Shown here: piece by piece, positions 1 to 10,627 of the stretch
Position numbering within the stretch: the first letter of the stretch is position 1
How the letters are laid out: the number at the start of each line of letters is the position of its first letter
Assembly: GCA_021904315.1 (NCBI GenBank)
Contig: CM038920.1
Span: forward strand, 7,192,001-7,256,000
Source: Sphagnum magellanicum
Taxonomy: Eukaryota > Streptophyta > Sphagnopsida > Sphagnales > Sphagnaceae
Length of the DNA: 64,000 nt
Reading direction: 5' to 3'
Translations under genes and position numbers: made by a program
Notes under the pieces: model-generated
Databases searched by the model: none
Told to the model about the DNA's origin: nothing
Seen by the model: only the letters and a program-made list of their open reading frames with translations

Positions 1-1180
1 AAAAGTTTTTGGCACCTTCCTAAAGCCAATATTGTGAGTATATGATGCCAAATGCATCAAGTATCTCATGCAAAGGAAAGTGGTTGTTTAATTCTACCAC
101 GATGGATTCAATAATTGTTTCCATAATAAAACTAATGCAAGAAAAAAGAAAGTAGGTTGCCAATAGCCAAACAATTTAACAAGCAACACAAAAAGCTTGG
201 AAGAAAAATTGGCAAAAATAATGCATTCAACACATGTACATGTGAAATCAACAAAAAATGGTAGAATTGGTTAATGAAACACAAAATATACATCCTAGAA
301 GAAAAAAATGCAAAATCTAGATTGAGGTTATGGAAAACCTATAATTGCCACTTCCACTTTGTTCACAAATTGATTTTATATCTGTTTTGTGACATAGATC
401 TTGCACCCTATCACTCGATCATTGCAATGACATAATCTTTTATTACCATTTAAATAAAACATGAGATGTTCAATAAAGGATGTAGAAAACTAAATCCATC
501 ATATAGTGATGCTTTCATGAACACATGCCAACAATAAATGGTACTTATGGAATGAATCTAGGCCAAGTTTTGTGGTAGGATTAATAAACAAAGAATAAAA
601 CCTTGCTTGGTAGCTCTCGATTGTAGCAATGAAATTACAAACTAAGATATTTTTTACTTGTGAAATTTTGATCAAACTATGCATTAATTCCAACATAGGG
701 AGGATACATGAAAATGACAATAAAATGATATAAGGAAATGACAACAAAATGTTAAGATAAGCCAAGATGCCAAAGTTGGTTGCAACTTAAAAATTTGTGG
801 GGATGTCCAAACCCATTTTCACCCAAAAAATTTTATATTTTGTCATGACCTTCATGGCTAAGCATGGAACTCAATGTTGTTTTCAAAAATTTCAAAAGCT
901 TAAGCTCTTTAGTTTCCATGATGTTAATTCAATTTAATGAGCTCCAAATGCCTCTTTGGACTTCAAACATTAGTGAAAAAACATGAATTTTCAAGTTTTT
1001 CAAGATGATTAATTGGTCATTTTTGACTAGTGAAATGTCCATTTTGATTAAAGGTCCATTGTATGAATGGACATTGTAGTTATTGATTAATCGATTTAAC
1101 TAATGATGACCCATTTGACTACTTGCCAAATGGGACATTTAATGAAGTCAAACAAAAAATGATATCCATGTTCAAAATGG
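1..1180. other. AT-rich non-coding DNA
   Basis: No coding pattern or recognisable element is visible. Only short chance frames occur, without splice context or a recognisable motif. Repeated short phrases containing AAATGG and GTTGAACAAACAAGAAAA suggest old, decayed repeat DNA. Confidence 0.5.
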
Positions 1181-1308
1181 GTAATGGGTTTTATTCAAAT
1201 GGAACATTTGGTCAAGTTGAACAAACAAGAAAAACCTCCATGGTCAAAATGGCCAATGGATTTTCAATCAAAGAAAACATCTCATCAAGTTGAACAAACA
1301 AAAATGAC

Positions 1309-1560
1309 AACCTACCTACCTACCTACCTACCTAGTATGGTACTTATTACCTACATATTTATCTACTTATTATAGTACTTACTACCTACTTACCTATCAT
1401 ACTTACTTATCTAAGTACCATAGTAATTACCTACCTACCTAAGTATCATACTAAATACCTATGTCATTTTAAGCTAGCTACTATGGTTGGTAGGTAGGTG
1501 GGTGGGTAAAGTAAGTTTAGGTTAGGTTGGTAAGCAATTAGATGGCCAATACACCTCCTA
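1309..1560. repeat. CTAC/GTAG tetranucleotide tract
   Basis: The tract starts as near-perfect CCTA units at about 1311-1337 and decays through ACTTACTACCTACTTACC-like variants. It then reappears on the other strand as GGTAGGTAGGTGGGTGGG near 1490-1506. A second short run of the same unit lies at about 2466-2482. It behaves as a microsatellite that has spread and decayed. Confidence 0.7.
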
Positions 1561-1620
1561 CCTACTAAATTACCTATTTAATTATTTCTTAATTACCATT
1601 TTATCTACTTACATAAGTTT

Positions 1621-2580
1621 ATTAAATAAAATGTAAGATGTCAAATAAAAAAAGTTAACAAAAGTTAACAATTTATGAAATTATAATCAATTCGTAAGGA
1701 TTTGAACTATCATCATGGAGGTGAAGGGTTTGATTTTTAATACTTGCAACCTATGTTCATGTTTAAGGGGCTAGGTTAGATAGGGTAGGTTGGGTAATTA
1801 AACTAAGGGTAAAAAGATAGTCAAAGGAGCCACCCAAATGAGTGGACATTCTTTAAAACTACATTTTTGTATGTTTGAAAGATCACAAGGGAAACATATT
1901 AATTTGGATTATCATAATGTTTTTTGGAATATTTTCTATTGATGACAAAGTTTACATGTTCAAAGTTTGACACAAATCAAAAATGTTTTTGAATGTTCAA
2001 AACACTCAAACCTCAAAAATGGATAATCCTTGTTTTTTTCAAACACCCTTTTTTTCTACCAAATATGCACCATTCCTTTTGAAAATTGAAGAGGATTTTA
2101 ACATTGATGACTAAAAGGGCAAATGGACTTGAATTGATAAATTAAAAAAAAAATTGATTTGAGCACATTTGGTTCAAAAATGCTTTTTACCTTGAAAATT
2201 TATGGATTTGGAAAATGTGGCTTTAACAAAACTTGTTCATATTTATGTGATAGAAGGCATGACTGTAGAGTACACATGATATAAAATCAATTTTTATTCA
2301 AAATTTATTTACATCTAACACGTAGTGTTAAACTGAATATCCAAAATACAAAATTTAAAATTATAAACCAACACAAAAATGAAACGTGTCATGTACAATC
2401 CTTGGAAAATGACTTTTACCATGGCACCCCTAGCTCCTTTTACTATGTTTTCACCTTAGGTTAGCACCTACCTACCTACCTTTTTCAACCTATGTAGATT
2501 AATCTAATGCCTACCTACTTACTATTGTAATTTTATTTTTGAAAATAAATTATTTTAATTTGACTGGTCAAAATGTGAGA
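1621..2580. other. AT-rich intergenic DNA
   Basis: No supported gene. It contains many homopolymer runs and short direct repeats, and nothing I recognise. Confidence 0.4.
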
Positions 2581-2582
2581 AT

Positions 2583-3170
2583 GTGAAAGAAAGTTCATTG
2601 TGTAAACAAAGAAAAGATAAGCTTGTGAAGGTGAAACAAACCCTTGATTGTTCAAAGTGGAGTGTTTTTGATTTTGTCGAAAAATGGGAACATGACTATG
2701 CAAGTTTAAATCCTTGCAAAGACATCAAGGAGTCACTAGTGACGCATGAGGAACTTGTGTCTACATTTGGTGGCAGGCAACAAAATGGTTGGAAAGCAAT
2801 TGTTAGTGAATTCTTGACTATGCAAGATTGTGAAGTGTTCCTCAAGTTGTATGAGGATGTGTATGCACATCCTCCTTCAAACAGTGACTATCCAACCATT
2901 TTTTTGTGTGGTTAGTTGGCAAAGCACAAGGGCCACCCAGTGAACTGGGCTCAATATGCATATGATACAACATAGCAACAATTGAAAAGGGTGACATGGC
3001 CTGCATCCTTGAAACACAAGACTAGTTTGACTGTTACAACACACAATGGCAATCGAGGTGTAGTGGGAAATTATTCCAAAAAAACCTAAATATACAAGAA
3101 AAAAACTTGCCAAGTCTTTATGTATTAGGATATGAAAAAAATTGATTTGAAGTCTTATATTGTTTGGCAA
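2583..3170 (+). pseudogene. Degenerate frame of an unrecognised repeat-borne family (copy A)
   Basis: A 110-codon frame (2583-2915) is followed in the same direction by further matching but interrupted coding sequence to about 3170. It contains the phrases STFGGRQQNGWK and, just past the first stop, LAKHKGHPVNWAQ. The same arrangement recurs at 16.2 kb as KLNKNGWK and LVAKINGHPNNWAKHV: NGWK, then a Leu/Lys/Tyr-rich spacer, then GHPxNWA. Two decayed copies 13 kb apart in AT-rich DNA suggest a protein carried by a dispersed element. I do not recognise the family. A transposon-encoded accessory protein or transposase N-terminus is possible but unproven. Confidence 0.45.
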
Positions 3171-3460
3171 TAAAAATAAAGACATCTTACAATTCAACAT
3201 TATATTAAGTAATGAAGCTATTGTGCTTGAGAGCTTTATTTAATTTTTTGGCATGGTAAGCATTTATTTTTCTAAATTTTTTCCAATTTCAAAAAATAAT
3301 TAATTAGTGCCTAACCACACTAGGTACTAAGGTAGTTGAGATGTGAACTTAATGAAATCAGCAAAGAACTGGAAGTAAAGAGATTTGCTGATTCTTTATG
3401 TATTAGGATATAAAAGAATCGATTAAAAATCTTATATTGATGCGACTAGGTGAAACAAGA
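3080..3460. repeat. Short direct repeat, about 50 bp, two copies
   Basis: The phrase CTTTATGTATTAGGATAT followed by a related AT-rich tail ending in CTTATATTG occurs near 3115-3162 and again near 3395-3439. The copies are about 280 bp apart, with small differences. They flank nothing recognisable. Confidence 0.5.
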
Positions 3461-4330
3461 GTTGAATAAAACAAAAACTTACAAGATATCAAATCAAATT
3501 TTTTTCAAAACAAATAGTTTAGGTTTTTTTCATTTTATTAATCCATATGATTATTGGAATTTCATTTTCATCTATTGGGCTTGTTATAGTGAACAAGACT
3601 AATACCTTGTTTTGCCATTATGACAAATCTGTCAATATTAATAGTTGTCTGACATTACAAGGATTCATGTGGAGTACCAACATTCAAATAAGTTTATGAT
3701 GTGTTCATTATAATTTAATACCTTCAAAGGATGTATCAAAATCTTGATTCAAGCAAATTGTTATTTGATCAAAACTCTAAAGTCTTTGAGCATATGAAAG
3801 TATGACAATAGCACTGCCTTGTTTTACAGTTTCATAATCATGCTCAAAATAATTTATTAGGATTGAGACATGTCTAAGAATCTTAATTCACTTAAGTTCT
3901 TATAAGTGATAAGAACTCTTACATTCCTTGACCCTATTAAATTATCTAACATTTCATTGTTTTACAATTTGAAACCCATGAAATTTACAACTAAGCACAC
4001 CTAACAATTACAATGGCATTTACATTACATGTGGAGGAGCTTAGGGTAAACCTCTAAACATTTTCTAAGCATCTGCAATGCTCTCACGTTTTGCATACTT
4101 GCCATTCACAACAACCTGATAGGAATTACTCATGCATATGATATTTCATTGTCAAGAGATCCATTAAATAAACTCCATTGCAGGCAACACGTCACTAACA
4201 TCTGCCACATCCCATAGGTGTACAAAATTCTGACCTATGTCCTTGTACTGTAATAGTATTTCTTGCCATCACTGGTCATCACCAGAGCCCAATCTGATAC
4301 ACTAAGATATTACCTGTTACACCGGCAACA
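3461..4330. other. Intergenic DNA, nothing recognised
   Basis: AT-rich, with no frame supported by motif, splice context or repeat structure. It becomes more GC-rich toward the minus-strand gene-like region that starts near 4.3 kb. Confidence 0.35.
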
Positions 4331-4341
4331 CATTGCTACAA

Positions 4342-6255
4342 TCAATTTTTCATTCCACCATCAATTGCAGTTACTATATCAGGAAACAGTGGTTGGACTA
4401 TGACCTGCAAGGAGAAAATTGGATGGAGAAGTCCAGCCATGAAACTGTTGAGAGGTATTGCCCTGCCTGACTTCATGCTTGCACTGACAAAGAAGAGTGC
4501 CTGAGACCATGCAACAAGCAGAGTCAGTGATTGGCATGTCAACATAATTTTTCTAATGTGTTTACTACTGTAATTAGCAGGAGTTTTATCGGCACAAATG
4601 CCACCATTACATGGCTTCCTTGAAGTTTATCCAGAGATCGTAAAACATCCACAGAAGTATACAGGAATTGCTCAGCTTCACCCTTGGCCCTTCATTATCT
4701 TGGACAAGGTTTGGGACCTCTCAGAAGCCTGTGGCCTGGCAGATTGGAATTGCTGTCCAAGGAGCAGAAGTCTGTGTTCACCCACAATTCAAACCACTTT
4801 CCTGAATGAAGCTTAGAAATATATTATTCTTGCTTTAAATAGCTAGGTGAAACCTGAGCCATGTGAGCAAGTTAGGAAGGATGTCATAGTTAGAATCCAA
4901 TCCATCATCAGGAGTTGAAACAAAGTTCAGCGGCAGCACACTAACACTAGAGTTTAACACTATGGAAATATTGGAATGCAAAACATTGAGGCATGTGTGC
5001 TTCGTGGTTTTGGCAATTTGTACTTTCAGGTGACTTTGGAATACCTCATTTACCACTGATGGATTGTAATTTCCATTATTGCCAAAGGAAAACCTCCCTG
5101 GCCTATATAAACTAGTTCTCCTATATATTGGCAGCAAACAATCTCCCAAAGACATAGAAAGAGAGCTAGATTGTAAGGAAAACCCTGCTCTACCATCAAC
5201 AAATGAAAAGAACCAATGAGACATGTATTGTCAAAGAACAGACCAAACTGACTGCCATGTCAATTGATAATGCCAATTTCATATTAAACTGTCTCTGGTT
5301 GGGAAGGTCTTTTCAAACTTTTCTGCAAGAATAGTGGCTTGAAGGTCTTTGATTTTGAAAAACTCCCCAATCTCTTGCAATTCCCATGCTAAGGAATCAA
5401 ACAGTTTTTCACCAATTCCATGACTGCTTCATGCCCTCTTCTGTTCTTTCAAACACCTCATTGACAGGACCAAGGGAAATATACCTGATATCAGGGTCTT
5501 TGAGAGAGGATATGATGTGTGCTTGATGGTTCTTGATGCTTTCATTCACATCTGCAACTAATAGCATCTGTGTAATGTTTTCCTGTAAACAAAAAATTCA
5601 TATGAATATATAAGCTTCTCCTGCACCCACTTTATAATGCAGAGTCAATCCTACTGTGTGAGATTATATCCCACCCACACGCAATAAAACTGGACATCTG
5701 TTTTACACCATGAATGCTTTCAGGAGAAGGGGCTAAGAAGAACAAACCAAGCCAAGATACCGAATCAGGGTTCTGTTGGATAAAACTAATAGATTGGGTA
5801 CCTCTTTTTGGTGGGAGGAAGCCAGAAAGACACCTCAGCCCAACCTCCATCTTGTGTACCTTTTGCTCATATTCAGCTGTTTGACTCTCCACAGTAAGCA
5901 ACAAATCTGAGATATGAACCATTGAGCTGTTTATCTGTTTACACATGCAGGAACATATCCATTCCATCAGTAGCTGCTCTTCTGTCTCTAGACTGCACTA
6001 TAGATGCATAGAAAGGACACATGTTTTTTTCCTGACATCAGTACTTGCAGTTAAGGTTGATCTGGGTGAACATGGTAGTTGACTCTTTTTTGGAATTTTG
6101 GCTGATGATACTAACCTCCCCGGATGAAGATCTGGGAACTGAACTGCATGTAGTTGATCTTCATCTGTCAGGGAGTTACAATTGCTATCAATCCAAGGAT
6201 GCAAACTCCATTCCAATGGTGCCTGTGTTCTGCTTATCAAGTACCCATATTTCAT
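4342..6255 (-). CDS. Possible multi-exon coiled-coil protein gene, unidentified
   Basis: Several minus-strand stretches have exon character, meaning an open frame bounded by AG on the left and GT on the right. Near 5921-5847 an exon reads INSSMVHISDLLLTVESQ and on to EYEQK. Near 5580-5482 one reads NITQMLLVADVNESIK. Near 5395-5290 a stretch contains LFDSLAWELQEIGEFF. Heptad-like spacing of Leu, Ile and Glu suggests coiled coil. Other open pieces (4835-5224, 5998-6255 and a hydrophobic piece at 4342-4545) may be exons or chance. Base composition is clearly more genic than the DNA on either side. I do not recognise the protein, cannot assign a start or stop, and cannot exclude a pseudogene. The V-ATPase fragment lies just upstream on the same strand. 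Confidence 0.3.
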
Positions 6256-6851
6256 AGTGAAATCAAACCCCTCCTGTTCCTAACATTTCTTGAAAACAAT
6301 ATCTATACAGAAATTTGATTAAGTGAAAAATGTCACTCTTCAGCATCACTTCAATACACATTCTGCAAAATGGGAAAACCTGAATGCAGCATACAACAAA
6401 AGGTCAAAGGTTACAAAACCAAGAGGCAACCCAAAAAGATCAACAATGAGCAGTCAGGGATGGACTCACTGGTTCAAAATGAAGCTGGAGCACATAAGCA
6501 TGTAATATGAGAACTCATTGCCCTGAGTAATGAAACCTGTGTCCATGGAAGAGGGAAGTGCTTTCCAAAAATACTTTTAAGGTAACTATAGTGTCAATTC
6601 TCACCAAACCAAACAAAGCACATCGCTGAGATTCTTGCAATGAAGCACTGTGATGAAACCTAAACTGGAGTTGGCCACCATGTGGAAGAGTCACAAGGTT
6701 CTCAAACTTCAAACAGTACTTTATCTTCCTTGAGATGCAAAAAAGAGCTATAAACTCTGCAATGCAATTAAACAAGGTACCTCTCAGAGCCCACATTTGG
6801 TACATCTCGCCCATTTTCAGTAGTCCATTCAGAGCCCTACCTTCCTCAGTC

Positions 6852-7155
6852 CAAGGGAACCCTCACTCAACAAGAAGGAAAGGAAATTCACTGCAATTCA
6901 TGTATAAATCCACAATGGATAGCATCCACAGCAGCAGAGACAGAAACCCTATTCCTTCCCAGTACCTTGGATCGCGGCAGGATCGCCCTTGAGCTGAATC
7001 AGTGCAAGGGAACCCTCAATCAACAAGAAGGAAAGGAAGTTCACTGAATTCACATACAAATCCACAATGGATAGCATCCACAGCAGCTGAAATAGAAACA
7101 CTAATTTGTTCCCAGTACCTTGGATCGTGGCAGAATCGCCCTCAAGCAGAATTAT
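6852..7155. repeat. 153-bp tandem duplication across an exon-intron junction
   Basis: Two head-to-tail copies, 6852-7004 and 7005-about 7155, are about 90% alike. Each begins with CAAGGGAACCCTCA and ends in the coding end of V-ATPase exon 2. Read on the minus strand, each copy includes the last ~45 bp of that exon (GDSATIQ in one, GDPAAIQ in the other), its GT donor and ~105 bp of following intron. The result is two candidate 5' splice sites 153 bp apart. The outer copy is the intact exon 2, and the inner copy is a duplicated tail without the rest of the exon. Confidence 0.9.
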
Positions 7156-7755
7156 TTCACCTATGAGCTTGTCATGGCCAACTCGCACCAACTCATACAT
7201 GGCCGCTCCTCCCATTCCATCTGCCACTACCACTGGTCCTGACACCTGCAGCAAGGATGACAGTGTTGTTGTCCCATGGGGTTTCCAAATACAAGGTTCC
7301 CAACACACCCATTAGTTCTAAAACAACAAAACACAAAATGAGCCAAACCTGCCGGCACCCAGTTCCTACAGTGACAACAAACGCAGATCTGCCTACTTCC
7401 CACAACTCCTCACTCACCCAATAAGCAAACCCAACTCTCCTTGAAAACCCATAAACAAGAAAAACAGAGCAGACAACAACCAGATCTACGATCCGACTGT
7501 ATTTGTTGGTCTTCAAAACAAATCTAGAGCACAATAGCAAAGAATGCCAACATTTCCCCAATACCCATTACTCTCAACTGCTCCAGATTAATGACCAATT
7601 TTTCATCTTCTATTGGAAACCGAAGCGAAACTGTAGCTTGCAAATGCACATGCGCAGAAGACATATTGCATACCCACCTTACGGACATAGCCATACTCGC
7701 TCCCGCGCTCGTCGTCCTCGAAAGTGACCAGGCGATGGCCATCAATGGCAGGTAT
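7119..7755 (-). pseudogene. VHA-A: V-type H+-ATPase catalytic subunit A, first two exons only (truncated)
   Basis: Subunit A is the ATP-hydrolysing subunit of the V1 sector that acidifies vacuoles and endomembranes. It is normally about 620 aa. Exon 1 (7755-7678, minus) encodes PAIDGHRLVTFEDDE and EYGYVRK. Exon 2 (7245-7119) encodes [20 protein letters not shown] and GHDKLIGEI, ending GDSATIQ. These match the family's N-terminal beta-barrel closely, with canonical GT and AG ends at the right phases. Three things look wrong. The codon expected to be the initiator ATG (family start MPA) is ATA here. The conserved GEIIRLEG reads GEIILLEG. No exon for the next conserved block (VYEETAGL onward), no Walker A motif and no later exon follows anywhere in the window. 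An in-frame ATG does exist 35 codons upstream. Because the intron is kept, this is a DNA-level partial copy, not a processed one. Confidence 0.85.
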
Positions 7756-7859
7756 GATGCCGAAGTTTAGTAATTCGCTTCCGTGTGTGCGCGTGCGTGA
7801 GCGCTCGCTTCTCTTTTTTTTTTTTTTTGGGTTGGTGAGGTAGAAGAAGATCGACGTCA

Positions 7860-8830
7860 CTGCCTTCCCTGTCCCTTCTACCAGGACCTGGAAATAGCGA
7901 CTACGTGGCCACCTCCCATGTCAGGAAACGTCCAACTCCTCTATGGGGCGCCTCCCCAAAAAAGAAAAAAACATTTCTCGGTGGCAGGAGTCTTCTCTGA
8001 AACTGCCTCAGATATCTCTTCAGATGGACATTCTAAATAGTCGTCATCCGAACCTGACTCATAACAAGGTGAAGAAAACTGAAATAACTTATCATGGGAG
8101 ACCTCAACAACATCGAACAGGTCCAAGAAGAGTCGCAACGTCAACAAGGTTGAAGCAGAAGACGAAAGTTGCCCAAAGCACAAACAGTAAGACCAACGCT
8201 AATGAAGTAAATAGAATTTTAAAATAGTAGAACCATAGATCCCATCAATTCAAAGATAGAAGTAATAAATAAGTATAGACGTACTAACTTATTAGTAGTC
8301 ACCAAAGACATCTCTCCAGCAAATTGCTGGAAGAAAGCGACCAAGGGAGCATCACCAAAGGGACATTGGAGCTAGGCATGATCATGTCCACATTTCTTGG
8401 AACTCAAAAGAAAAAAACCATAAAGAAGTCCGGACGAATTGAAGAAGAGCATTTGAGGTAAGAGGGAAGGTGTAAGAAATGAGAGATTTACACACCTCAA
8501 ATGGTGACTTAGGCATCGAATCAGAGTAAACACATGAAGTTGTACGTAGAATAGATTCCAACAGTAGAAAGCTAGGAATCATGTTCTCTCAATGTTATAT
8601 ATGATCAACGCGTACGTAGTTAAATGAAAACTTATCAACATAAACCCACAGATTATTATAAGGTTGCTAATGTACGAATGCAATTACTGTGTATTATTCT
8701 TCACTGCTTCTAGTCTATATCAAAGGGACGGACCTTTGCGATTTTCTACACAACTTTAATATTTTTTTGAAAAAACCTTCTACCATAATATAAAGCTGGT
8801 TCAGGCAAATCAATTTGCAAATCAGCGTTG
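7860..8830. other. Spacer between V-ATPase fragment and membrane-protein gene
   Basis: It holds minus-strand open stretches at 7941-8183 (acidic, with ESGSDDDYLECPSEE) and 8382-8582, neither recognisable nor supported by clear splice context. The first might be an exon of an unknown gene. A T-rich tract near 7810-7829 lies just upstream of the V-ATPase exon. Confidence 0.3.
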
Positions 8831-8833
8831 CTT

Positions 8834-10627
8834 TTAAGCGGTATGTTCATTTCCGTGAATTTGTACCAGCATTATTCCATCGGCTTGCCTACCCCGCCTG
8901 CCGATGAAGGCCCGTGGCATCCGCCTGATGATGACATCCCATGCTATCCGTGCCCGCATGGCGATGAAGGCCCATGCCGATCTTGCGCATCGCAGGATGA
9001 AGGCCCATGCGGATGCTGCGCATCGCAGGATGAAGGCCCATGCCGATGCTGCGCATCGCAGGATGAAGGCCCATGCCGATGCTGCGCATCGCAGGATGAA
9101 GGCCCATGCCGATGCTGCGCATCGCAGGATGAAGGCCCATGCCGATGCTGCGCATCGCAGGATGAAGGCCCATGCCGATGCTGCGCATCGCAGGATGAAG
9201 GCCCGTGCCGATGCTGCGCACCTGCGGCAACATGGATTCATACGACAGAAAGTGTCTACAATCGCGAAGAGAACTACGTAGAGTAACACCACGGTTGCGA
9301 TCCCAAAAGACCAGGTGGAGGCTGCTGCCACTGTTGTTAGTACGATGCCCGCCACACCGTCCATAGACGAGCCGCTGTCATCGTCGACTAACGTCAAGTA
9401 ATTGGCCATTGACACCAAGACGGCTGTTTGGCCAAACACTGCCATCCAGCGCCAATTGTTTATGGCGTTGTTGAGTGCAACCCAAACTTGGCGCCTAATT
9501 TCTCGAATGTTGTCCTTTAAAGCGTTTTGAGACCCGAGCTCATCAAATAGCTTCGAAGAGATCCAGGACGTTGAGAGTTGGCGAAGGACAGATGACACTA
9601 AAACGAGGAGGGTGAGGTAAGTGTAGAGGACGCCGGTGTTGAACATGACGGAGGCTCGCCACAAGCGAACGTTGGAGTGGCCCACGGCCTCCATCATGCA
9701 ACTTCCAATCAATGCCAATAACATCAGATGTATGAAGTCGTGGAAAAGATCCGCCCATCCACGCATCCAAATTCGGCCCCAAATCCAGTCTCTTGGCCTC
9801 ATCCATATTGCAACTGCTCTGCGCCTTCTAGGAGCTCTTCCAGGGTTCCCTTGCTGATCTTGCCCATCAGGGTTCCCTTGCTGATCTTGCCCATCAGGGT
9901 TCCCTTGCTGATCTTGCCCATCAGGGTTCCCTTGCTGATCTTGCCCATCAGGGTTCCCTTGCTGATCTTGCCCATCAGGGTTCCCTTGCTGATCTTGCCC
10001 ATCAGGGTTCCCTTGCTGATCTTGCCCATCAGGGTTCCCTTGCTGATCTTGCCCATCAGGGTTCGCTTGCTGATCTTGCCCATCAGGGTTTCCTTGCTGA
10101 TCTTGCCCATCAGGGTTCCTTGGATTATCTTGCCCAAGGCAGCTACTGTAGCACTGATCAACCAATTTCCACAATAGCCAGCGACAAAGGGCGAGAAACC
10201 AGACCGCTCCCATTAAAATCCCCAAAATTTCACCTCCATATCTCGCTCCATTCCTAAGAGTAGGTCTTGACAATCTCCGAACGTACAGCTGATGCATATC
10301 CACGTAATCGCAGTGGAGACTGAAAACACTGTTCGTTGTATCTACATGCCAGAAATTCCAGTACCTCCAGTACGGCTGAAAATTCTCCACAATGCCGAGA
10401 TCGAAATAGGGTCGGGGATCTAGCGGCCCTTTGTACTTACCATATGTGAAGTTAACTAGGCTGAGAGCACTGACACCGTCTTCGCAGCAATATGTTAGAT
10501 TTTCAGGTACCACAATGAAATACATCTTTACTAGCGTGAGGTTCCTGAACAACGAGCAATCGATGTTGTCAGGCCAAACTCCAATGACGCCCGTAGTGTA
10601 CGGCATGGTGGTTCGATTTATCGCCAT
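8834..10627 (-). CDS. Unrecognised multi-span membrane protein with two in-frame minisatellites
   Basis: One uninterrupted frame of 597 codons. Residues 1-130 look extracellular or lumenal, with four N-glycosylation sequons (N4, N29, N43, N59) and cysteines at 24, 47, 48 and 106. A first transmembrane segment lies at about 133-156 (GILMGAVWFLALCRWLLW). It is followed by eleven 9-residue repeats of type GQDQQGNPD (about 164-262), an Arg/Trp-rich basic stretch, and four or five more hydrophobic segments (for example FIHLMLLALIGSCMMEAVG, YTYLTLLVLVSSVL, FGIATVVLLYVVLFAIV). Eight 11-residue repeats of type RCAASAWAFIL come next (about 468-555), then a short basic tail. The frame also runs about 20 codons upstream of the first ATG through hydrophobic sequence, so the real N-terminus may lie on an upstream exon. 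I know no family with this layout. The long open frame, sequons and hydrophobic segments outside the arrays argue for a real gene. Confidence 0.7.
   Translation of the reverse strand: MAINRTTMPYTTGVIGVWPDNIDCSLFRNLTLVKMYFIVVPENLTYCCEDGVSALSLVNFTYGKYKGPLDPRPYFDLGIVENFQPYWRYWNFWHVDTTNSVFSLHCDYVDMHQLYVRRLSRPTLRNGARYGGEILGILMGAVWFLALCRWLLWKLVDQCYSSCLGQDNPRNPDGQDQQGNPDGQDQQANPDGQDQQGNPDGQDQQGNPDGQDQQGNPDGQDQQGNPDGQDQQGNPDGQDQQGNPDGQDQQGNPDGQDQQGNPGRAPRRRRAVAIWMRPRDWIWGRIWMRGWADLFHDFIHLMLLALIGSCMMEAVGHSNVRLWRASVMFNTGVLYTYLTLLVLVSSVLRQLSTSWISSKLFDELGSQNALKDNIREIRRQVWVALNNAINNWRWMAVFGQTAVLVSMANYLTLVDDDSGSSMDGVAGIVLTTVAAASTWSFGIATVVLLYVVLFAIVDTFCRMNPCCRRCAASARAFILRCAASAWAFILRCAASAWAFILRCAASAWAFILRCAASAWAFILRCAASAWAFILRCAASAWAFILRCARSAWAFIAMRARIAWDVIIRRMPRAFIGRRGRQADGIMLVQIHGNEHTA
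8963..9226 (-). repeat. 33-bp minisatellite, 8 units, coding
   Basis: Eight head-to-tail 33-bp units, most identical. One unit differs at a single base near 9011, and the outer units are more diverged. On the minus strand they encode RCAASAWAFIL repeated near the C-terminus of the membrane protein. Being a multiple of three, the array is open in several other frames on both strands. Confidence 0.95.
9843..10139 (-). repeat. 27-bp minisatellite, 11 units, coding
   Basis: Eleven head-to-tail 27-bp units, the central eight nearly identical. The units at 10059, 10086 and 10113 carry small changes (one turns GNPD into ANPD). They encode GQDQQGNPD, a hydrophilic loop between the first and second hydrophobic segments of the membrane protein. 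The near-perfect identity points to recent expansion or ongoing homogenisation. Confidence 0.95.

Noticed and set aside
8828-9286. Plus-strand frames through the 33-bp array (Cys- and Asp-rich, or Ala/His-rich)
   Set aside because: They are open only because the unit length is a multiple of three. Outside the array they lack hydrophobic segments or any other sign of coding, unlike the minus-strand frame.
8963-10139. CRISPR-like arrays
   Set aside because: Units are directly adjacent with no unique spacers and lie inside a plant coding frame.
9728-10177. Plus-strand and alternate minus-strand frames through the 27-bp array
   Set aside because: Same reason: repeat-driven openness with abrupt ends at the array edges.
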